DNA of 64,000 bases from Synechococcus sp. PCC 6312 (GTDB lineage: Bacteria; Cyanobacteriota; Cyanobacteriia; Thermosynechococcales; Thermosynechococcaceae): NCBI RefSeq assembly GCF_000316685.1, contig NC_019680.1:1737501-1801500 (forward strand), in the 5' to 3' direction. The notes beneath the pieces were generated by a model that saw only the letters and a list, made by a program, of their open reading frames with translations, was not told the origin of the DNA and did not search any database. The position numbers were made by a program, and so were the translations under genes. Below, in pieces: positions 6,914 through 16,383 of this stretch (its first letter is position 1; every line of letters begins with the position of its first letter).

Positions 6914-9214
6914 CTATTCTTTTCGTTGAGGCTTGGGCCTGGGCAAGGTTAAGAGTAGGGGTTGAAGAATATTGTGGAGAGCTTGGAGGCTGCGAGTCAT
7001 GATTTGGAGTTGCTCGACTATGAGGGTGTCATCAATAATTGCTTGCCGAGTTGGAGTTTCGAGTTGCTGTTGCTTGAGTTCCCGAATTCGTTGTTGGCGA
7101 AGTTGTCCTAAATCTGTTTCCAATGCTGCGAGTTCTTGGATTAGCTCTTGGGGAAATGGAATCAGAGGAACATCGGACAGTAAAGCGGCGATTAAATTGC
7201 CCAAAATTGCCGTCAGTTGATTCGTGATCATCGTTAGGTTAGGCATAGAAAACTGATTTTGAAATTGTAATAAATGATTTCCTAACAGACTGAGGGCAAT
7301 AAACAGACGTTGACTGTAATGAAGCAATTGTTCAACCAGTTGAATTTCCTGGGGGGAGGAGTGGGGTTCATTCAGAAATCGTTGCCAGGCCTGGTGAATG
7401 TTACTCAATTTCAGTCGAGTTTGTTGTTGAATTGCAAGTAAATCTTGAGTTGAGATTGATTGATTGTCTTGATACCCAGTTAAAACCATTGCCAATAGAC
7501 GCGATAACGTGGTTAATAGTTCTGCCAGTTGAGAGCTTAATCGTTTCGGTTCCCATTGAGGCAAAACAATATAATTTACCGCAAATGCCACACAGGCCCC
7601 GATCAATGTATTCAGTAGTCGTAATTCCCCCAATATCCAACTATCAGCCAGGCCCGCCGTGAAGGGATTATCAATACTATCCATAATGATCACAATCGGG
7701 GTATATAACAGGACAAACACAAAGTAATTAACCGGCAGAAAGCCCACCATCAGGACAATCAGGAGAATCATAGACAGCATGAGAATGTAGGGATTCTGCA
7801 CATAACTGACTAGGAGAATTGCCCCTAATGCCCCGCCCACACTGCCCAAAACCCGCTGTCCCCCCCGTTTAGAGGCATCACTATAATGGGGTTTAAGAAT
7901 GACTAATACGGTCAACGCCATCCAATAGCCATAGGGTAAATTCCAGGCATTATAAATCGCAACCACCAGAGTCGTGCCAATCGCGATCCGTAAACCGTGG
8001 CGAAAAATCACAGAATCCAACGTAAAATGGCTTTTTAAGACTTTCCACCACATGAGAGTAGGTTCAAATTGACGCACCAAGTCATTGGAGTCTGGAGTGA
8101 TCGTGCCTGTGAAAACGTTATAGATTTGGTTGAGATTATGGGCGATTTGTTTCAGGGATAATAAAGCATAGTTTAACTCTAGGGATTCATCATAGGCAGT
8201 GGATTGATCGGCTCCCTGAAAGGTAATTAACTTTTGCTGTTCAAATTTCTGATCCAACTTTTCAATTTTTGCGGTTAAATCAAATTGCTCTAAATGATGA
8301 TTGACTTGTTCGACTTGTTCTGTGATCTGATTAAGATTGAGAATTAATTGATTAATATCTTGATAAATATCCGACCAGAGAGACTGAAATAAATTTGACC
8401 GTTGCCGCTGCAAAATTTCTGTCAACATCAGAATGGCTAGATACAGTTGCTCACTCAGTTTTAGAAGCGTTGCAAGGTAGGTGACTTTCTGGTGTTTTTG
8501 TATCTGTGCGGCTGTTTTGGGTCGCTTGGGCAAATGAATTTGCGTCAGAATTGTTTGGGCATTCAGGATTCGTTGCCGATTTTCGAGGGTGATGGCCTGG
8601 AATTGAAGGAGATCCGGTGGTGTTTGAACCCCGGCCTGGAGATAATGGGTGACTCCCCGCAAGACTTGGGCGACACTCTGGCGGAAGGGTAATTCTGGTT
8701 GCAGGGGCCAGGCCAAGAGAGCTAAACAGGTTGCCCAAAGCCCTCCTAAGGCGTAAGCTCCCCCTGAAGAGACGGCATTGGCCCAGGAATGATCGCTCGC
8801 GTGGATCGCAAATAAAAAACAACAACCAATTAACACCCCGGCTAAATTCCCCTCTTTGCCAAAAGCATCCAGAAAGCCACAGCTAAAGCCCCAGATAAAC
8901 ATCAAAAACAGGGTCAGACCCAAAACCCCGCTAATTAAAATACCGACCCCGATACTCAACCCCCCTGCCAAGGCAATGGCCAGCAAGGTAATCGCCCGCC
9001 GCCGATAGGCTCCCCCCGGATCCCCAATCCCCACATAACAGGCTCCCCAGGCCGCCCAATTCCACTCAACGGCCCCAGTCATGATTTGAAGCATTAAGGG
9101 AACAATCACAGCAATGGCGGTTATGGCTCCTTGCCGAAGTAAGCGCGGATCTAACTGCCAGCGTTGTCTGAGTTGGGCGAAAATCCACATAAATTTAGTT
9201 GGATTGGTTATCAC
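6914..9214 (-). CDS. FUSC-family integral membrane protein
   Basis: A 766-residue protein of the FUSC/YccS type, related to aromatic-acid efflux proteins and plant ALMT-like channels. There are two hydrophobic blocks of about six helices each (residues about 25-190 and 400-560). The second begins with the typical FRHGLRIAIGTTLVVAIYNAWNLPYGYWMALTV-like region, followed by KPHYSDASKRGGQRVLGSVGGA. A long soluble helical linker separates the blocks, and a soluble Gln/Leu-rich tail follows. The substrate is unknown. The start is uncertain: GTG at 9214 or ATG at 9190. Confidence 0.85.
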   Translation of the reverse strand: MITNPTKFMWIFAQLRQRWQLDPRLLRQGAITAIAVIVPLMLQIMTGAVEWNWAAWGACYVGIGDPGGAYRRRAITLLAIALAGGLSIGVGILISGVLGLTLFLMFIWGFSCGFLDAFGKEGNLAGVLIGCCFLFAIHASDHSWANAVSSGGAYALGGLWATCLALLAWPLQPELPFRQSVAQVLRGVTHYLQAGVQTPPDLLQFQAITLENRQRILNAQTILTQIHLPKRPKTAAQIQKHQKVTYLATLLKLSEQLYLAILMLTEILQRQRSNLFQSLWSDIYQDINQLILNLNQITEQVEQVNHHLEQFDLTAKIEKLDQKFEQQKLITFQGADQSTAYDESLELNYALLSLKQIAHNLNQIYNVFTGTITPDSNDLVRQFEPTLMWWKVLKSHFTLDSVIFRHGLRIAIGTTLVVAIYNAWNLPYGYWMALTVLVILKPHYSDASKRGGQRVLGSVGGALGAILLVSYVQNPYILMLSMILLIVLMVGFLPVNYFVFVLLYTPIVIIMDSIDNPFTAGLADSWILGELRLLNTLIGACVAFAVNYIVLPQWEPKRLSSQLAELLTTLSRLLAMVLTGYQDNQSISTQDLLAIQQQTRLKLSNIHQAWQRFLNEPHSSPQEIQLVEQLLHYSQRLFIALSLLGNHLLQFQNQFSMPNLTMITNQLTAILGNLIAALLSDVPLIPFPQELIQELAALETDLGQLRQQRIRELKQQQLETPTRQAIIDDTLIVEQLQIMTRSLQALHNILQPLLLTLPRPKPQRKE

Positions 9215-9244
9215 TATAGGGTAGGACGAAAAAAGTAGGCTTTG

Positions 9245-10246
9245 ATGGTTAACCTATCTTCCACTCCAGTCGTTGCATCCCAGACTGTCTGCCAACAATT
9301 ACCCCAGGCCTGGAGTTGGCGTGGCCATCCCATTTGTTATCGGCAAGCAGGCGAGTCTGGCCCAGCAGTGGTCTTAATTCATGGGTTTGGGGCATCCAGT
9401 TTACATTGGCGCAAAAATATCCCCGTCTTGGCTCAATCAGCCCGTGTTTATGCCCTCGATTTAATTGGCTTTGGTCAGTCGGCGAAACCAGAACCCACCT
9501 CGGGACTGAGTTATACCTTTCCCACCTGGGCCGCCTTAGTGAGTGACTTTATTCAGGAAATGATTGGTGAGCCAGCGTTTTTAGTCGGAAATTCCATCGG
9601 TTGTGTGGTGGCTTTACAGGCAGCGGTGGATCGACCGGATCAGGTGCGGGGCCTGGCCCTCTTAAATTGCTCTCTGCGCCTACTCCATGAGAAAAAACGC
9701 CAATCACTCCCCTTTTACCGTCAGTGGGGAGCCGGAGTGTTGCAGCAAATTCTCCAATTTAAGCCCCTCGGCAATTGGTTCTTTCATCGTTTAGCTCGCC
9801 GAAATGTGATCCGCAAGGTGCTCCACCAGGCCTATGTCAATCCTGCTGCCATTACCGATGAACTGGTAGAACTCCTTTATCAGCCTTCTCAAGATCAGGG
9901 CGCAGCCGATGTTTTCCTGGCCTTTGTTACCTACTCCCAAGGCCCTCTTGCCGAAGACCTTTTACCCCAAGTCCAATCTCCTGTGCTGATTCTCTGGGGA
10001 GACGCAGATCCCTGGGAACCCATTACCCTCGGCCAGGCCTGGGCCACCTACCCCACGGTTGAGGACTTTATTCCCCTGCCTCAGGTTGGCCATTGCCCCC
10101 AAGACGAAGCCCCAGAGTTAGTCAATCCCATCCTTCAGGAATGGTTAGCTCGGCATGGTGGCCCCACCCCCAGTTCAGAATCTGCCCCCCCCAGAGTCAT
10201 ACTTGATCCTCACCCTCTCGACTCTGAACGTGAAGTCAAGGGCTAA
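9245..10246 (+). CDS. Alpha/beta-fold hydrolase
   Basis: A 333-residue soluble hydrolase. The oxyanion-hole motif LIHGFGAS (residues 44-51), nucleophile elbow GNSIG (Ser117), the acid region GDADPWEP and the catalytic His in VGHCPQDEAPE are all present and in order. Cyanobacterial members of this group are often annotated as haloalkane-dehalogenase-like or esterases; the substrate is not predictable. It is divergent from the FUSC gene with a very short spacer, so the promoters overlap. The ATG at 9245 was chosen over the adjacent TTG. Confidence 0.85.
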   Translation: MVNLSSTPVVASQTVCQQLPQAWSWRGHPICYRQAGESGPAVVLIHGFGASSLHWRKNIPVLAQSARVYALDLIGFGQSAKPEPTSGLSYTFPTWAALVSDFIQEMIGEPAFLVGNSIGCVVALQAAVDRPDQVRGLALLNCSLRLLHEKKRQSLPFYRQWGAGVLQQILQFKPLGNWFFHRLARRNVIRKVLHQAYVNPAAITDELVELLYQPSQDQGAADVFLAFVTYSQGPLAEDLLPQVQSPVLILWGDADPWEPITLGQAWATYPTVEDFIPLPQVGHCPQDEAPELVNPILQEWLARHGGPTPSSESAPPRVILDPHPLDSEREVKG

Positions 10247-10379
10247 TTTAAGAACGCTTGCGAAGGATAATTTGGGGTAACTCTAGTCGCAACTCGAAGA
10301 TTGTCTGCGGGACTCAGGGCTTGACGATGGGGACGTTCATCATAAACTAGGGTAAATCTGCCAACAAAATCTACAACTT

Positions 10380-11801
10380 ATGCCTTTACCGTCTTTACTT
10401 CCCTTCTTCTCCCATCCCCTCTGGGCTGATCTGGCTCTTGAAGCTGATCCCGCCGAAACAGGGCCGTTGATCTTGGCTGCGGTGCTCCTGAGCTTGGTCG
10501 TGATTTATCTTGCTAGTAAGGTGGGGGGGGAAATTTGCCTGCGGATTAACTTCCCGGCGGTGTTGGGGGAATTGGTCGGCGGTGTCATCGTTGGGATTTC
10601 TGTTTTGCATCTCTTGGTGTTTTCTGAAGGTGGGGCCGTTGAGCCTTCGCTAATTTCTACCCTGCTGCAACAAACGGCGGGCATGGAACCGGATTTAACA
10701 GCCCTGATTAGCCAAACCTGTAGTGAAGTCATCTCGGTGATGTCGGAAATTGGGGTGATTATCCTCTTGTTTGAAATTGGCCTGGAATCAGACTTACCCG
10801 GACTCTTACAAGCAGGCTTACAGGCGGCTGTGGTAGCCATAGTTGGGGTGGCTGTACCCTTTATTGCCGGGACGATTGGGCTAATTTACTTCTTTCATAT
10901 TGATACGATTCCGGCGATTTTTGCAGGGGCGGCTCTAACAGCGACCAGTATTGGGATCACGGCGAAAGTTTTAGCGGAAATGCAACGACTGAGTTCCCCG
11001 GAAGGGCAGATTATTATTGGTGCTGCGGTACTAGATGACATCTTGGGGATCATTGTTTTGGCCGTGGTGGCTAGCTTGGCGAAAACCGGAACCGTAGAGA
11101 TTAGTAATGTTGTTTATCTGATCATCAGTTCCATCGTCTTTTTGGTGGGATCAGTTGTTTTAGGACGATTGCTCAGTCCCTATTTCCTCGGCCTGGTGGA
11201 TCGCTTGGGAACTCGGGGTAGCTTACTGATTCCGTCCCTCATTTTTGCCTTTGCTCTGGCCTATGTGGCGGTGGCATTACAATTGGAGGCAATTTTAGGG
11301 GCATTCACGGCTGGCCTGGTTTTGGGAGAAACGGAACGACGGCGGGAGTTGGAAGAACAGGTTGTGCCGATTGCTGATATGCTTGTGCCCATTTTCTTTG
11401 TCTGCGTGGGGGCGAAAACCGATATTAGTGTCCTTAATCCCCTCGTCCCTGAAAACCGCCCAGGCCTGATTATTGCCTCCTTTTTGATTGTGGTGGGGAT
11501 ATTAGGCAAGATGGTAACTGGCTTAACTGTCTTTGGCCGGCCGGGGATTAACCGCTTGGCGATTGGGGTCGGGATGGTGCCACGGGGGGAAGTAGGCTTA
11601 ATTTTTGCCGCAGTCGGGACAGCTAGTGGGGTTCTCTCTAAATCCTTGGATGCCGCCATTATTGCGATGGTCATCATTACTACCTTTGTCGCCCCGCCCC
11701 TGTTGCGAATTGTCTTTAAGCCTGCCGCCGTCATTGTTCCCGCCTTAGCCACAGAAGAGGGCCTCGCTATTGCCAGTGAAGCCGGAGAGTCAGAATCCTA
11801 G
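10380..11801 (+). CDS. nhaS3: Na+/H+ antiporter of the CPA2 family (NhaS3-like)
   Basis: A 473-residue monovalent cation/proton antiporter with about 12-13 membrane helices. It starts with a short polar segment and then a helix leading to FPAVLGELVGGVIVG, and contains the ion-binding-region helix around GAAVLDDILGIIVLAVV. NhaS3 is an essential Na+/H+ antiporter in Synechocystis, where it is placed in the thylakoid membrane. Antiporters of this type often neighbour the main carboxysome locus, as here, where it ends convergent with ccmN. A Na+ gradient could support Na+-dependent bicarbonate uptake. The nhaS3 name is inferred from sequence character and context. Confidence 0.8.
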   Translation: MPLPSLLPFFSHPLWADLALEADPAETGPLILAAVLLSLVVIYLASKVGGEICLRINFPAVLGELVGGVIVGISVLHLLVFSEGGAVEPSLISTLLQQTAGMEPDLTALISQTCSEVISVMSEIGVIILLFEIGLESDLPGLLQAGLQAAVVAIVGVAVPFIAGTIGLIYFFHIDTIPAIFAGAALTATSIGITAKVLAEMQRLSSPEGQIIIGAAVLDDILGIIVLAVVASLAKTGTVEISNVVYLIISSIVFLVGSVVLGRLLSPYFLGLVDRLGTRGSLLIPSLIFAFALAYVAVALQLEAILGAFTAGLVLGETERRRELEEQVVPIADMLVPIFFVCVGAKTDISVLNPLVPENRPGLIIASFLIVVGILGKMVTGLTVFGRPGINRLAIGVGMVPRGEVGLIFAAVGTASGVLSKSLDAAIIAMVIITTFVAPPLLRIVFKPAAVIVPALATEEGLAIASEAGESES

Positions 11802-12028
11802 GCAGAGCCAAGAAACAATATTGTGAAGATTGGTAAGCTAGGGCGTTGGGCATCAATAATTTAGACAAGCTGCGATGCCTGCGGCAATCCAACAAGCTTC
11901 TATCTCACACCCGGACAAGCATCAGATTTAGACAGGACTGTAGAGCCTTGCTGTACCTTCAGTAGGCGAACGCCAATGTTCGGAGATGACGCGCCCTAGG
12001 TTTGCCAAGGGTCAGGTGGCGGTTCTGG

Positions 12029-12649
12029 TCAAGGAGAGCGATTAAACATATGTTGCAACATCTGATTCACATAAACCTGCCCATAGATTGTCTTAGTGGA
12101 GGTCTCAGTAATTTGCTCTGTTGCCTCAGTCACAACATCTAGGGTTTCTTGGTTTGTTTTCATGACTGGAGCTTCTGGCGGACTAGATGCTGGTTCCTCC
12201 AAAGGTTCAGTAGTTAGTGAAGGAGATGGTGGGGCAATTTCTGGGCTATCCTGGGGCGGCTCCAGGGTTGAATTTTCTAAAATGGGCACTTGCCGACTTG
12301 TATCACCCAATAGGGATCCAGGCGGAATCACGGCTCCAGCGGCCACAGAAGTATTGATTAAGGTTGTGGCAGCCCCAATACAGGCCTGGGCGGCAATTTC
12401 ACCAGAGCCAATAAACAATACTCCCGCTCCCAAACTAGCTCCTGTTGCCACCACCATCTTGCCCCCTTGGGCGTGGAGAATCGTACCCATCCCAATACAG
12501 GCCCCGGCAGCAATTTCTAGGCGGCTTCCTGATTCGGCCCAGAGCAACACCCCAGAGGCAATCACGGCATGGGGATGAATGAATACCTCTCCCACACAAT
12601 GGGCCTGGGGATAATTGAGTGGGGCCAGGGGCGGTAAGTGCTTAGCCAT
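12029..12649 (-). CDS. ccmN: Carboxysome assembly protein CcmN
   Basis: A 206-residue adaptor linking the CcmM/Rubisco core to the CcmK shell of the beta-carboxysome. The N-terminal part has left-handed beta-helix hexapeptide repeats (about residues 10-115). A long Pro/Ser/Glu-rich linker follows, then a short amphipathic C-terminal encapsulation peptide (IYGQVYVNQMLQHMFNR), which in this family binds the shell. The ATG at 12649 was preferred over the upstream TTG because GGGAGG sits nine bases before it. It is the last gene of the ccm operon, 33 bases after ccmM. Confidence 0.93.
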   Translation of the reverse strand: MAKHLPPLAPLNYPQAHCVGEVFIHPHAVIASGVLLWAESGSRLEIAAGACIGMGTILHAQGGKMVVATGASLGAGVLFIGSGEIAAQACIGAATTLINTSVAAGAVIPPGSLLGDTSRQVPILENSTLEPPQDSPEIAPPSPSLTTEPLEEPASSPPEAPVMKTNQETLDVVTEATEQITETSTKTIYGQVYVNQMLQHMFNRSP

Positions 12650-12682
12650 CAAGGCCAGCCTCCCGAAATAGGGCAAACGTAC

Positions 12683-13963
12683 TTATTTCTTTGTCGGTTG
12701 TTGGATGATCACTTCTGCCACCCGTTTTTTGGCTTTCGGGTCAATCCCAATTAAGCGGACATATTCCCCAGAAAATTGTTGAACAGAGGCCGCTAAAGCT
12801 GCAACAGCTTCTCCCTCATGGCGAGCATTGATGACCGGGCCACTTTGCCAAGAACTGGTGCGATAGCGGCGGACATCAGCGTGTTCCGTTCCTAATTGAT
12901 AACCCTGTTGCAGCAGTTGGCGAATTTGGGCCACCACATCGGCACTGAAGCCATTGGCATTACTGGAACTTGGGGTTGGGCTAGGGGCAGCAAAACCTTT
13001 GCTCTTAGCTGTTTTGCCATTAGTAGTTGATTTACTACCGGGCGCGCCTTGGGGTCGTTGAATAATGGTTTCGGTGACCCGAGTTTTGGCTTTGGCATCC
13101 ACCCCAATCAACCGGATATAATCCTTGGGATGGGCGGCTAAGAATCCCTGTAGCTCGGACATGGCATTACTTGGGGAGAGTTTAATCCCACTGTGCCAAG
13201 AACTGGTTTTGAACCGGCGAGCATCGGCATATTCGGTCATCACCTGACAACCACGGCGAATTAAATCCTGTACCTGAGTATTGAGGTCACTGTCTGCACT
13301 AACAGCACTACTGCCCCCTGCGGCATGACTTCCCCCAGAGGTAGAGGGGATCACGGCAGCCTGGCCTGGGCGTTGGATGACTTGCTCTAAAACCCGGCGT
13401 TTGTTTTTCGTATCAATTCCGATCAACCGGACATATTCGCCGCTGTGTTCAGCTAAACAGGTATTCAACGCAGCAATGATCCCGGATTCATGGGTAGCGC
13501 TAATCGGGGCGCAGGTATGCCAAGAATTAATCCGATAGCGGCGGGGATCGGCGTGTTCCGTGCCAATTTGATAGCCCTGTTGCAATAGTTGCCGGACTTG
13601 CCCAATAACCGAACTATCGATCCCAGAGGAGCTAGGTGCAGATGTTGTGCCCGGACGGCTGGAAACTCCAGGGGTAAACGATGTTGTAGTTGGGACATCT
13701 CCCGGCCGTTGAATGACTTGCTCTAAAACCCGACGTTTGTTTTTGGTGTCAATCCCAATCAAGCGGACATATTCGCCACTGTGTTCGGCTAAACAGGTAT
13801 TCAGGGCTGCGACCACATCCGGCTCACGGCTGGCGGTAATCGGGGCGCAGGTATGCCAGGAATTGATTCGATAGCGGCGGGGGTCAGCGTGTTCCGTACC
13901 AATTTGAAAGCCTTGTTGCAACAGTTGCCGGACTTGTGAGACCACTTCTGACGTTAAACCCAT
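12683..13963 (-). CDS. ccmM: Predicted short CcmM isoform from an internal start
   Basis: In Synechococcus 7942 a short CcmM lacking the carbonic anhydrase domain is made from an internal ribosome site. Here an ATG at 13963 (Met231) stands exactly before the first small-subunit-like domain, with AGGG seven bases upstream. It would give a 426-residue protein of four small-subunit-like domains. Location and family precedent support it; the ribosome site is only moderate. Confidence 0.6.
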   Translation of the reverse strand: MGLTSEVVSQVRQLLQQGFQIGTEHADPRRYRINSWHTCAPITASREPDVVAALNTCLAEHSGEYVRLIGIDTKNKRRVLEQVIQRPGDVPTTTSFTPGVSSRPGTTSAPSSSGIDSSVIGQVRQLLQQGYQIGTEHADPRRYRINSWHTCAPISATHESGIIAALNTCLAEHSGEYVRLIGIDTKNKRRVLEQVIQRPGQAAVIPSTSGGSHAAGGSSAVSADSDLNTQVQDLIRRGCQVMTEYADARRFKTSSWHSGIKLSPSNAMSELQGFLAAHPKDYIRLIGVDAKAKTRVTETIIQRPQGAPGSKSTTNGKTAKSKGFAAPSPTPSSSNANGFSADVVAQIRQLLQQGYQLGTEHADVRRYRTSSWQSGPVINARHEGEAVAALAASVQQFSGEYVRLIGIDPKAKKRVAEVIIQQPTKK

Positions 13964-14653
13964 AGTACTACCCTGCTTGCTTAAATGTTTGACCTGTTTC
14001 TGTGGAGTGGATTTGGCGGTGCCGGTTTTGAGTTCATCGCGGAGAGGGGCAATACACGCGACATTATCCACACAGCGATACCCTGACCGGAGAGCATCAT
14101 TAATTTCGACAACGTGCTGGGCAAAGTGGACATCCGTGGCTTCTACATCTGGTAAGCGGTCAGCCTGGGCCTGGGTGGTAATCACGGCTCCCGATGGCAC
14201 ATACTTCCCCGGAGGTAGCTCAACATCCTGGACTAAGGCGTGCATCATGACGATACAGCCTTTGCCAAGGCGGGCATTAAATACCGTTGAGCGAAAGCCA
14301 ATAAAGCACTCTGCCCCGATGTAGCATGGCCCGTGAATTAAGGCCATGTGGGTAATGGAAGCATCCTCACCAATCCAGACAGAATACTCCTGACCGTCAT
14401 CCCCTTGCACACGCCCCTGTTCCAGGCCATGAATCACTACCCCATCCTGAATGTTGGTGCCAGGCCCGATATAAAAGGGAGTCCCTTCGTCAGCCCGAAT
14501 CGAAGTACTGGGGGCAATATGCACATCGGCCTTCACCCGCACATCCCCAATCAGATTAGTAAAGGCGTGGACATAGGCGGAGGAGTCAATCTGGGGTTCG
14601 GCTAAGTCTTTTGACCAAGGGGTAGGAGGAGCCGGGTAGGTTTGCACTGCCAT
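12683..14653 (-). CDS. ccmM: Carboxysome scaffold CcmM: gamma-carbonic anhydrase plus four Rubisco small-subunit-like domains
   Basis: A 656-residue protein that condenses Rubisco in beta-carboxysome assembly. Residues 1-210 are a gamma-class carbonic anhydrase domain with His75, His102 and His107 in zinc-ligand positions, and Cys194 and Cys200 able to form the activating disulfide known in Thermosynechococcus. Four small-subunit-like domains follow, at about 231-317, 345-430, 455-540 and 570-656. The first two are nearly identical and both carry a Cys pair 18 residues apart (269/287 and 381/399); domains three and four lack it. Linkers are Ser/Thr/Pro/Gly-rich. A short form may start at an internal ATG. 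Confidence 0.97.
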   Translation of the reverse strand: MAVQTYPAPPTPWSKDLAEPQIDSSAYVHAFTNLIGDVRVKADVHIAPSTSIRADEGTPFYIGPGTNIQDGVVIHGLEQGRVQGDDGQEYSVWIGEDASITHMALIHGPCYIGAECFIGFRSTVFNARLGKGCIVMMHALVQDVELPPGKYVPSGAVITTQAQADRLPDVEATDVHFAQHVVEINDALRSGYRCVDNVACIAPLRDELKTGTAKSTPQKQVKHLSKQGSTMGLTSEVVSQVRQLLQQGFQIGTEHADPRRYRINSWHTCAPITASREPDVVAALNTCLAEHSGEYVRLIGIDTKNKRRVLEQVIQRPGDVPTTTSFTPGVSSRPGTTSAPSSSGIDSSVIGQVRQLLQQGYQIGTEHADPRRYRINSWHTCAPISATHESGIIAALNTCLAEHSGEYVRLIGIDTKNKRRVLEQVIQRPGQAAVIPSTSGGSHAAGGSSAVSADSDLNTQVQDLIRRGCQVMTEYADARRFKTSSWHSGIKLSPSNAMSELQGFLAAHPKDYIRLIGVDAKAKTRVTETIIQRPQGAPGSKSTTNGKTAKSKGFAAPSPTPSSSNANGFSADVVAQIRQLLQQGYQLGTEHADVRRYRTSSWQSGPVINARHEGEAVAALAASVQQFSGEYVRLIGIDPKAKKRVAEVIIQQPTKK

Positions 14654-14661
14654 ATTTATTC

Positions 14662-14964
14662 TTAGTAGTATTGTTGTCGTTTGCTATACAGCAGGCCGTT
14701 ATCTAAACTCACGGTGTCAATAATGGCCACAACTGCGGCATCAATGGGTTTTTCAACTGCCCCCGCAATTTGTCGGGCCCCACTGCCGCGACTGATCAAG
14801 ACCCATTCCGCGGCCCCAGCCCCCACGGTATCGGCGGCCACTTCATACCCTGGAATTGGCTCACCCTGTTCATCAAGAAGCTGTACCACGAGGAATTTAA
14901 CCCCCGTGAGACTGCTTTCTTTTTGCGTGCTGGTGACGGTGCCGCGGACTTGAGCAATTTGCAT
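14662..14964 (-). CDS. ccmL: Carboxysome vertex protein CcmL
   Basis: A 100-residue EutN/CcmL pentamer protein that closes the vertices of the carboxysome shell. The typical start [19 protein letters not shown] and the central [17 protein letters not shown] are present, followed by a C-terminal strand with [15 protein letters not shown]. Its ATG overlaps the ccmK1 stop by one base (TAATG), implying coupled translation. ccmM begins eight bases after its stop. Confidence 0.97.
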   Translation of the reverse strand: MQIAQVRGTVTSTQKESSLTGVKFLVVQLLDEQGEPIPGYEVAADTVGAGAAEWVLISRGSGARQIAGAVEKPIDAAVVAIIDTVSLDNGLLYSKRQQYY

Positions 14965-15305
14965 TATGGCCGGCCTAGGGGACGAATACCGCTAACACTT
15001 TCCCGGAACTGTTCAACCGCTTCGGTGTAGCGAATGGGCAAGACGTATTCCAAGTTCTCATGGGGACGAGCGATGATGTGGGTTGAAAGCACTTGACCAC
15101 CATTAACTCGTTTGACGTTTTCGATACCGGCTGCGACTGAGGCCTGGACTTCCGAGACATCGCCCCGCACAATCACCGTCACCCGACCACTGCCGATTTT
15201 TTCATAGCCAACCAGAGTGACACGGGCAGCCTTCACCATTGCATCAGCGGCTTCGACTACGGCGGGAAAACCCAAGGTTTCAATCATTCCAACTGCAATT
15301 GCCAT
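14964..15305 (-). CDS. ccmK1: Carboxysome shell hexamer protein CcmK1
   Basis: A 113-residue BMC-domain protein forming hexameric shell tiles. It carries the pore loop KIGSGRVT and is almost identical to the neighbouring CcmK2 over the first 100 residues. It differs by a short C-terminal extension ([12 protein letters not shown]), the feature that separates CcmK1 from CcmK2. AGGAG lies nine bases before the ATG. The near identity suggests duplication kept similar by gene conversion. Confidence 0.96.
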   Translation of the reverse strand: MAIAVGMIETLGFPAVVEAADAMVKAARVTLVGYEKIGSGRVTVIVRGDVSEVQASVAAGIENVKRVNGGQVLSTHIIARPHENLEYVLPIRYTEAVEQFRESVSGIRPLGRP

Positions 15306-15389
15306 TGTTAATAACTCCTAGATTTTGGGATCAAAAAACTGTCAATTCACAAGCAATAAAATCAAAATAGGTGAATTATTGCCAGGCCT

Positions 15390-15409
15390 GAAGTTCCTGT
15401 GAAAACTTC
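15390..15409 (-). promoter_or_regulatory. Stem-loop between ccmK2 and ccmK1
   Basis: GAAGTT and AACTTC pair across an eight-base loop in the 137-base ccmK2-ccmK1 spacer. No T-run follows, so a terminator is unlikely. It could stabilise or process the ccmK2 transcript end and so alter shell-protein ratios. The role is speculative. Confidence 0.3.
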
Positions 15410-15442
15410 TGTTAGATTTAAGGCAACATTCTAACAATTTCG

Positions 15443-15751
15443 CTAATTTCGGAACTGTTCAACCGCTTCGGTATAGCGAATTGGGAGGACGTACTCCAAG
15501 TTCTCATGGGGACGGGCAATAATGTGAGTGGACAACAGTTCCCCGCCGTTCACCCGCTTAATGTTTTCAACACCTGCGGCAACCGAGGCCTGGACTTCGG
15601 AGACATCACCCCGAACAATCACAGTTACTCGACCACTCCCGATTTTTTCATAGCCAACGAGGGTAACACGGGCGGCCTTCACCATTGCATCAGCGGCCTC
15701 AACTACGGCCGGAAACCCGCGGGTTTCAATCATTCCTACAGCAATTGGCAT
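15443..15751 (-). CDS. ccmK2: Carboxysome shell hexamer protein CcmK2
   Basis: A 102-residue BMC-domain shell protein, the first gene of the minus-strand operon ccmK2-ccmK1-ccmL-ccmM-ccmN. It starts [20 protein letters not shown], carries the hexamer pore motif KIGSGRVT and ends [10 protein letters not shown] without the CcmK1 tail. AGGAGA precedes the ATG. CcmK2 is normally the main facet protein, which fits its promoter-proximal position. The operon is divergent from ndhF3-ndhD3-cupA. Confidence 0.96.
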   Translation of the reverse strand: MPIAVGMIETRGFPAVVEAADAMVKAARVTLVGYEKIGSGRVTVIVRGDVSEVQASVAAGVENIKRVNGGELLSTHIIARPHENLEYVLPIRYTEAVEQFRN

Positions 15752-16383
15752 CAGTTAATTCTCCTGGAAAAAATGAAGCTAAAATTGTTAATAAACTCCA
15801 CAACGACTATGGGCCGCCTGGCATTTTAAGACGGTCAAACTTAAATCATCTGCGGGAACTAGGTTCCACAGTTGACGGGGAGGCCGTCTTACCTATCTGT
15901 TATTAAGAGTAGGTTTAGGGGGATCATTTGACAACAGAATCCCCGATAACGATTTCTGGCTGTGATGATTACAAAACCTAATCCATTTCTGATTTGTGAC
16001 CGGACTGGTCTCAGTTAGCAATCAGCAAAAATAGAGATTAACCTATTGTTGTTTATTTTGTCATTGACTGTGCGCCAATTATGGAACAACAGAACCCGTG
16101 AATTGCTCTTCCCATAGGACTTGTCAATGATAAAAGCGATTTCAATAAGCTTAAGTCTATCTACTATTTGCAATATAGTGACATGAAAGTTTGTGATTAT
16201 TTTCCTGATGTTGTGATTCTTTGAATAACCCATACCTAATTCACCAGGCCTGGGGGCATGAAAAGGGGTTTTGGAGACAAGTCAAGAGTTAGGATGAGGT
16301 TTATTGAGGAATTCCTGAGCGGGCAAGAACTGGCATTGAGTTTGGCAGGGTTGGGGATGATTGAAAAGAGGCAGCAATAGCTT
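15752..16383. other. Divergent ccm / ndhF3 control region
   Basis: A 632-base non-coding region between two inorganic-carbon operons. It is AT-rich in the middle, holds the inverted GTCAATGAYAAAA pair listed separately and one CCAGGCCTGG copy (16244-16253). A 72-codon minus-strand frame inside it has no family resemblance and is treated as chance. Confidence 0.6.
16056..16135. promoter_or_regulatory. Inverted pair of candidate LysR-type (NdhR/CcmR) boxes
   Basis: GTCAATGATAAAA lies at 16123-16135 on the plus strand, and GTCAATGACAAAA at 16056-16068 on the minus strand, 12 of 13 identical. The plus copy continues as TCAATG-N11-TTCAAT, one base from the TCAATG-N10-ATCAAT element reported for NdhR/CcmR. 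The position between the divergent ccm and ndhF3 operons fits joint control by carbon supply. Binding is inferred. Confidence 0.45.

Noticed and set aside
11261-11752. 163-codon minus-strand frame opposite the NhaS3-like gene
   Set aside because: Antisense shadow of a clear membrane protein; no independent coding signs.
12096-12578. 160-codon plus-strand frame opposite ccmN
   Set aside because: Exact antisense of the CcmN repeats and linker; long only because of the composition of ccmN.
16015-16233. 72-codon minus-strand frame in the ccm/ndhF3 spacer
   Set aside because: No ribosome site or family resemblance; it covers the probable regulatory boxes and fits chance in AT-rich DNA.
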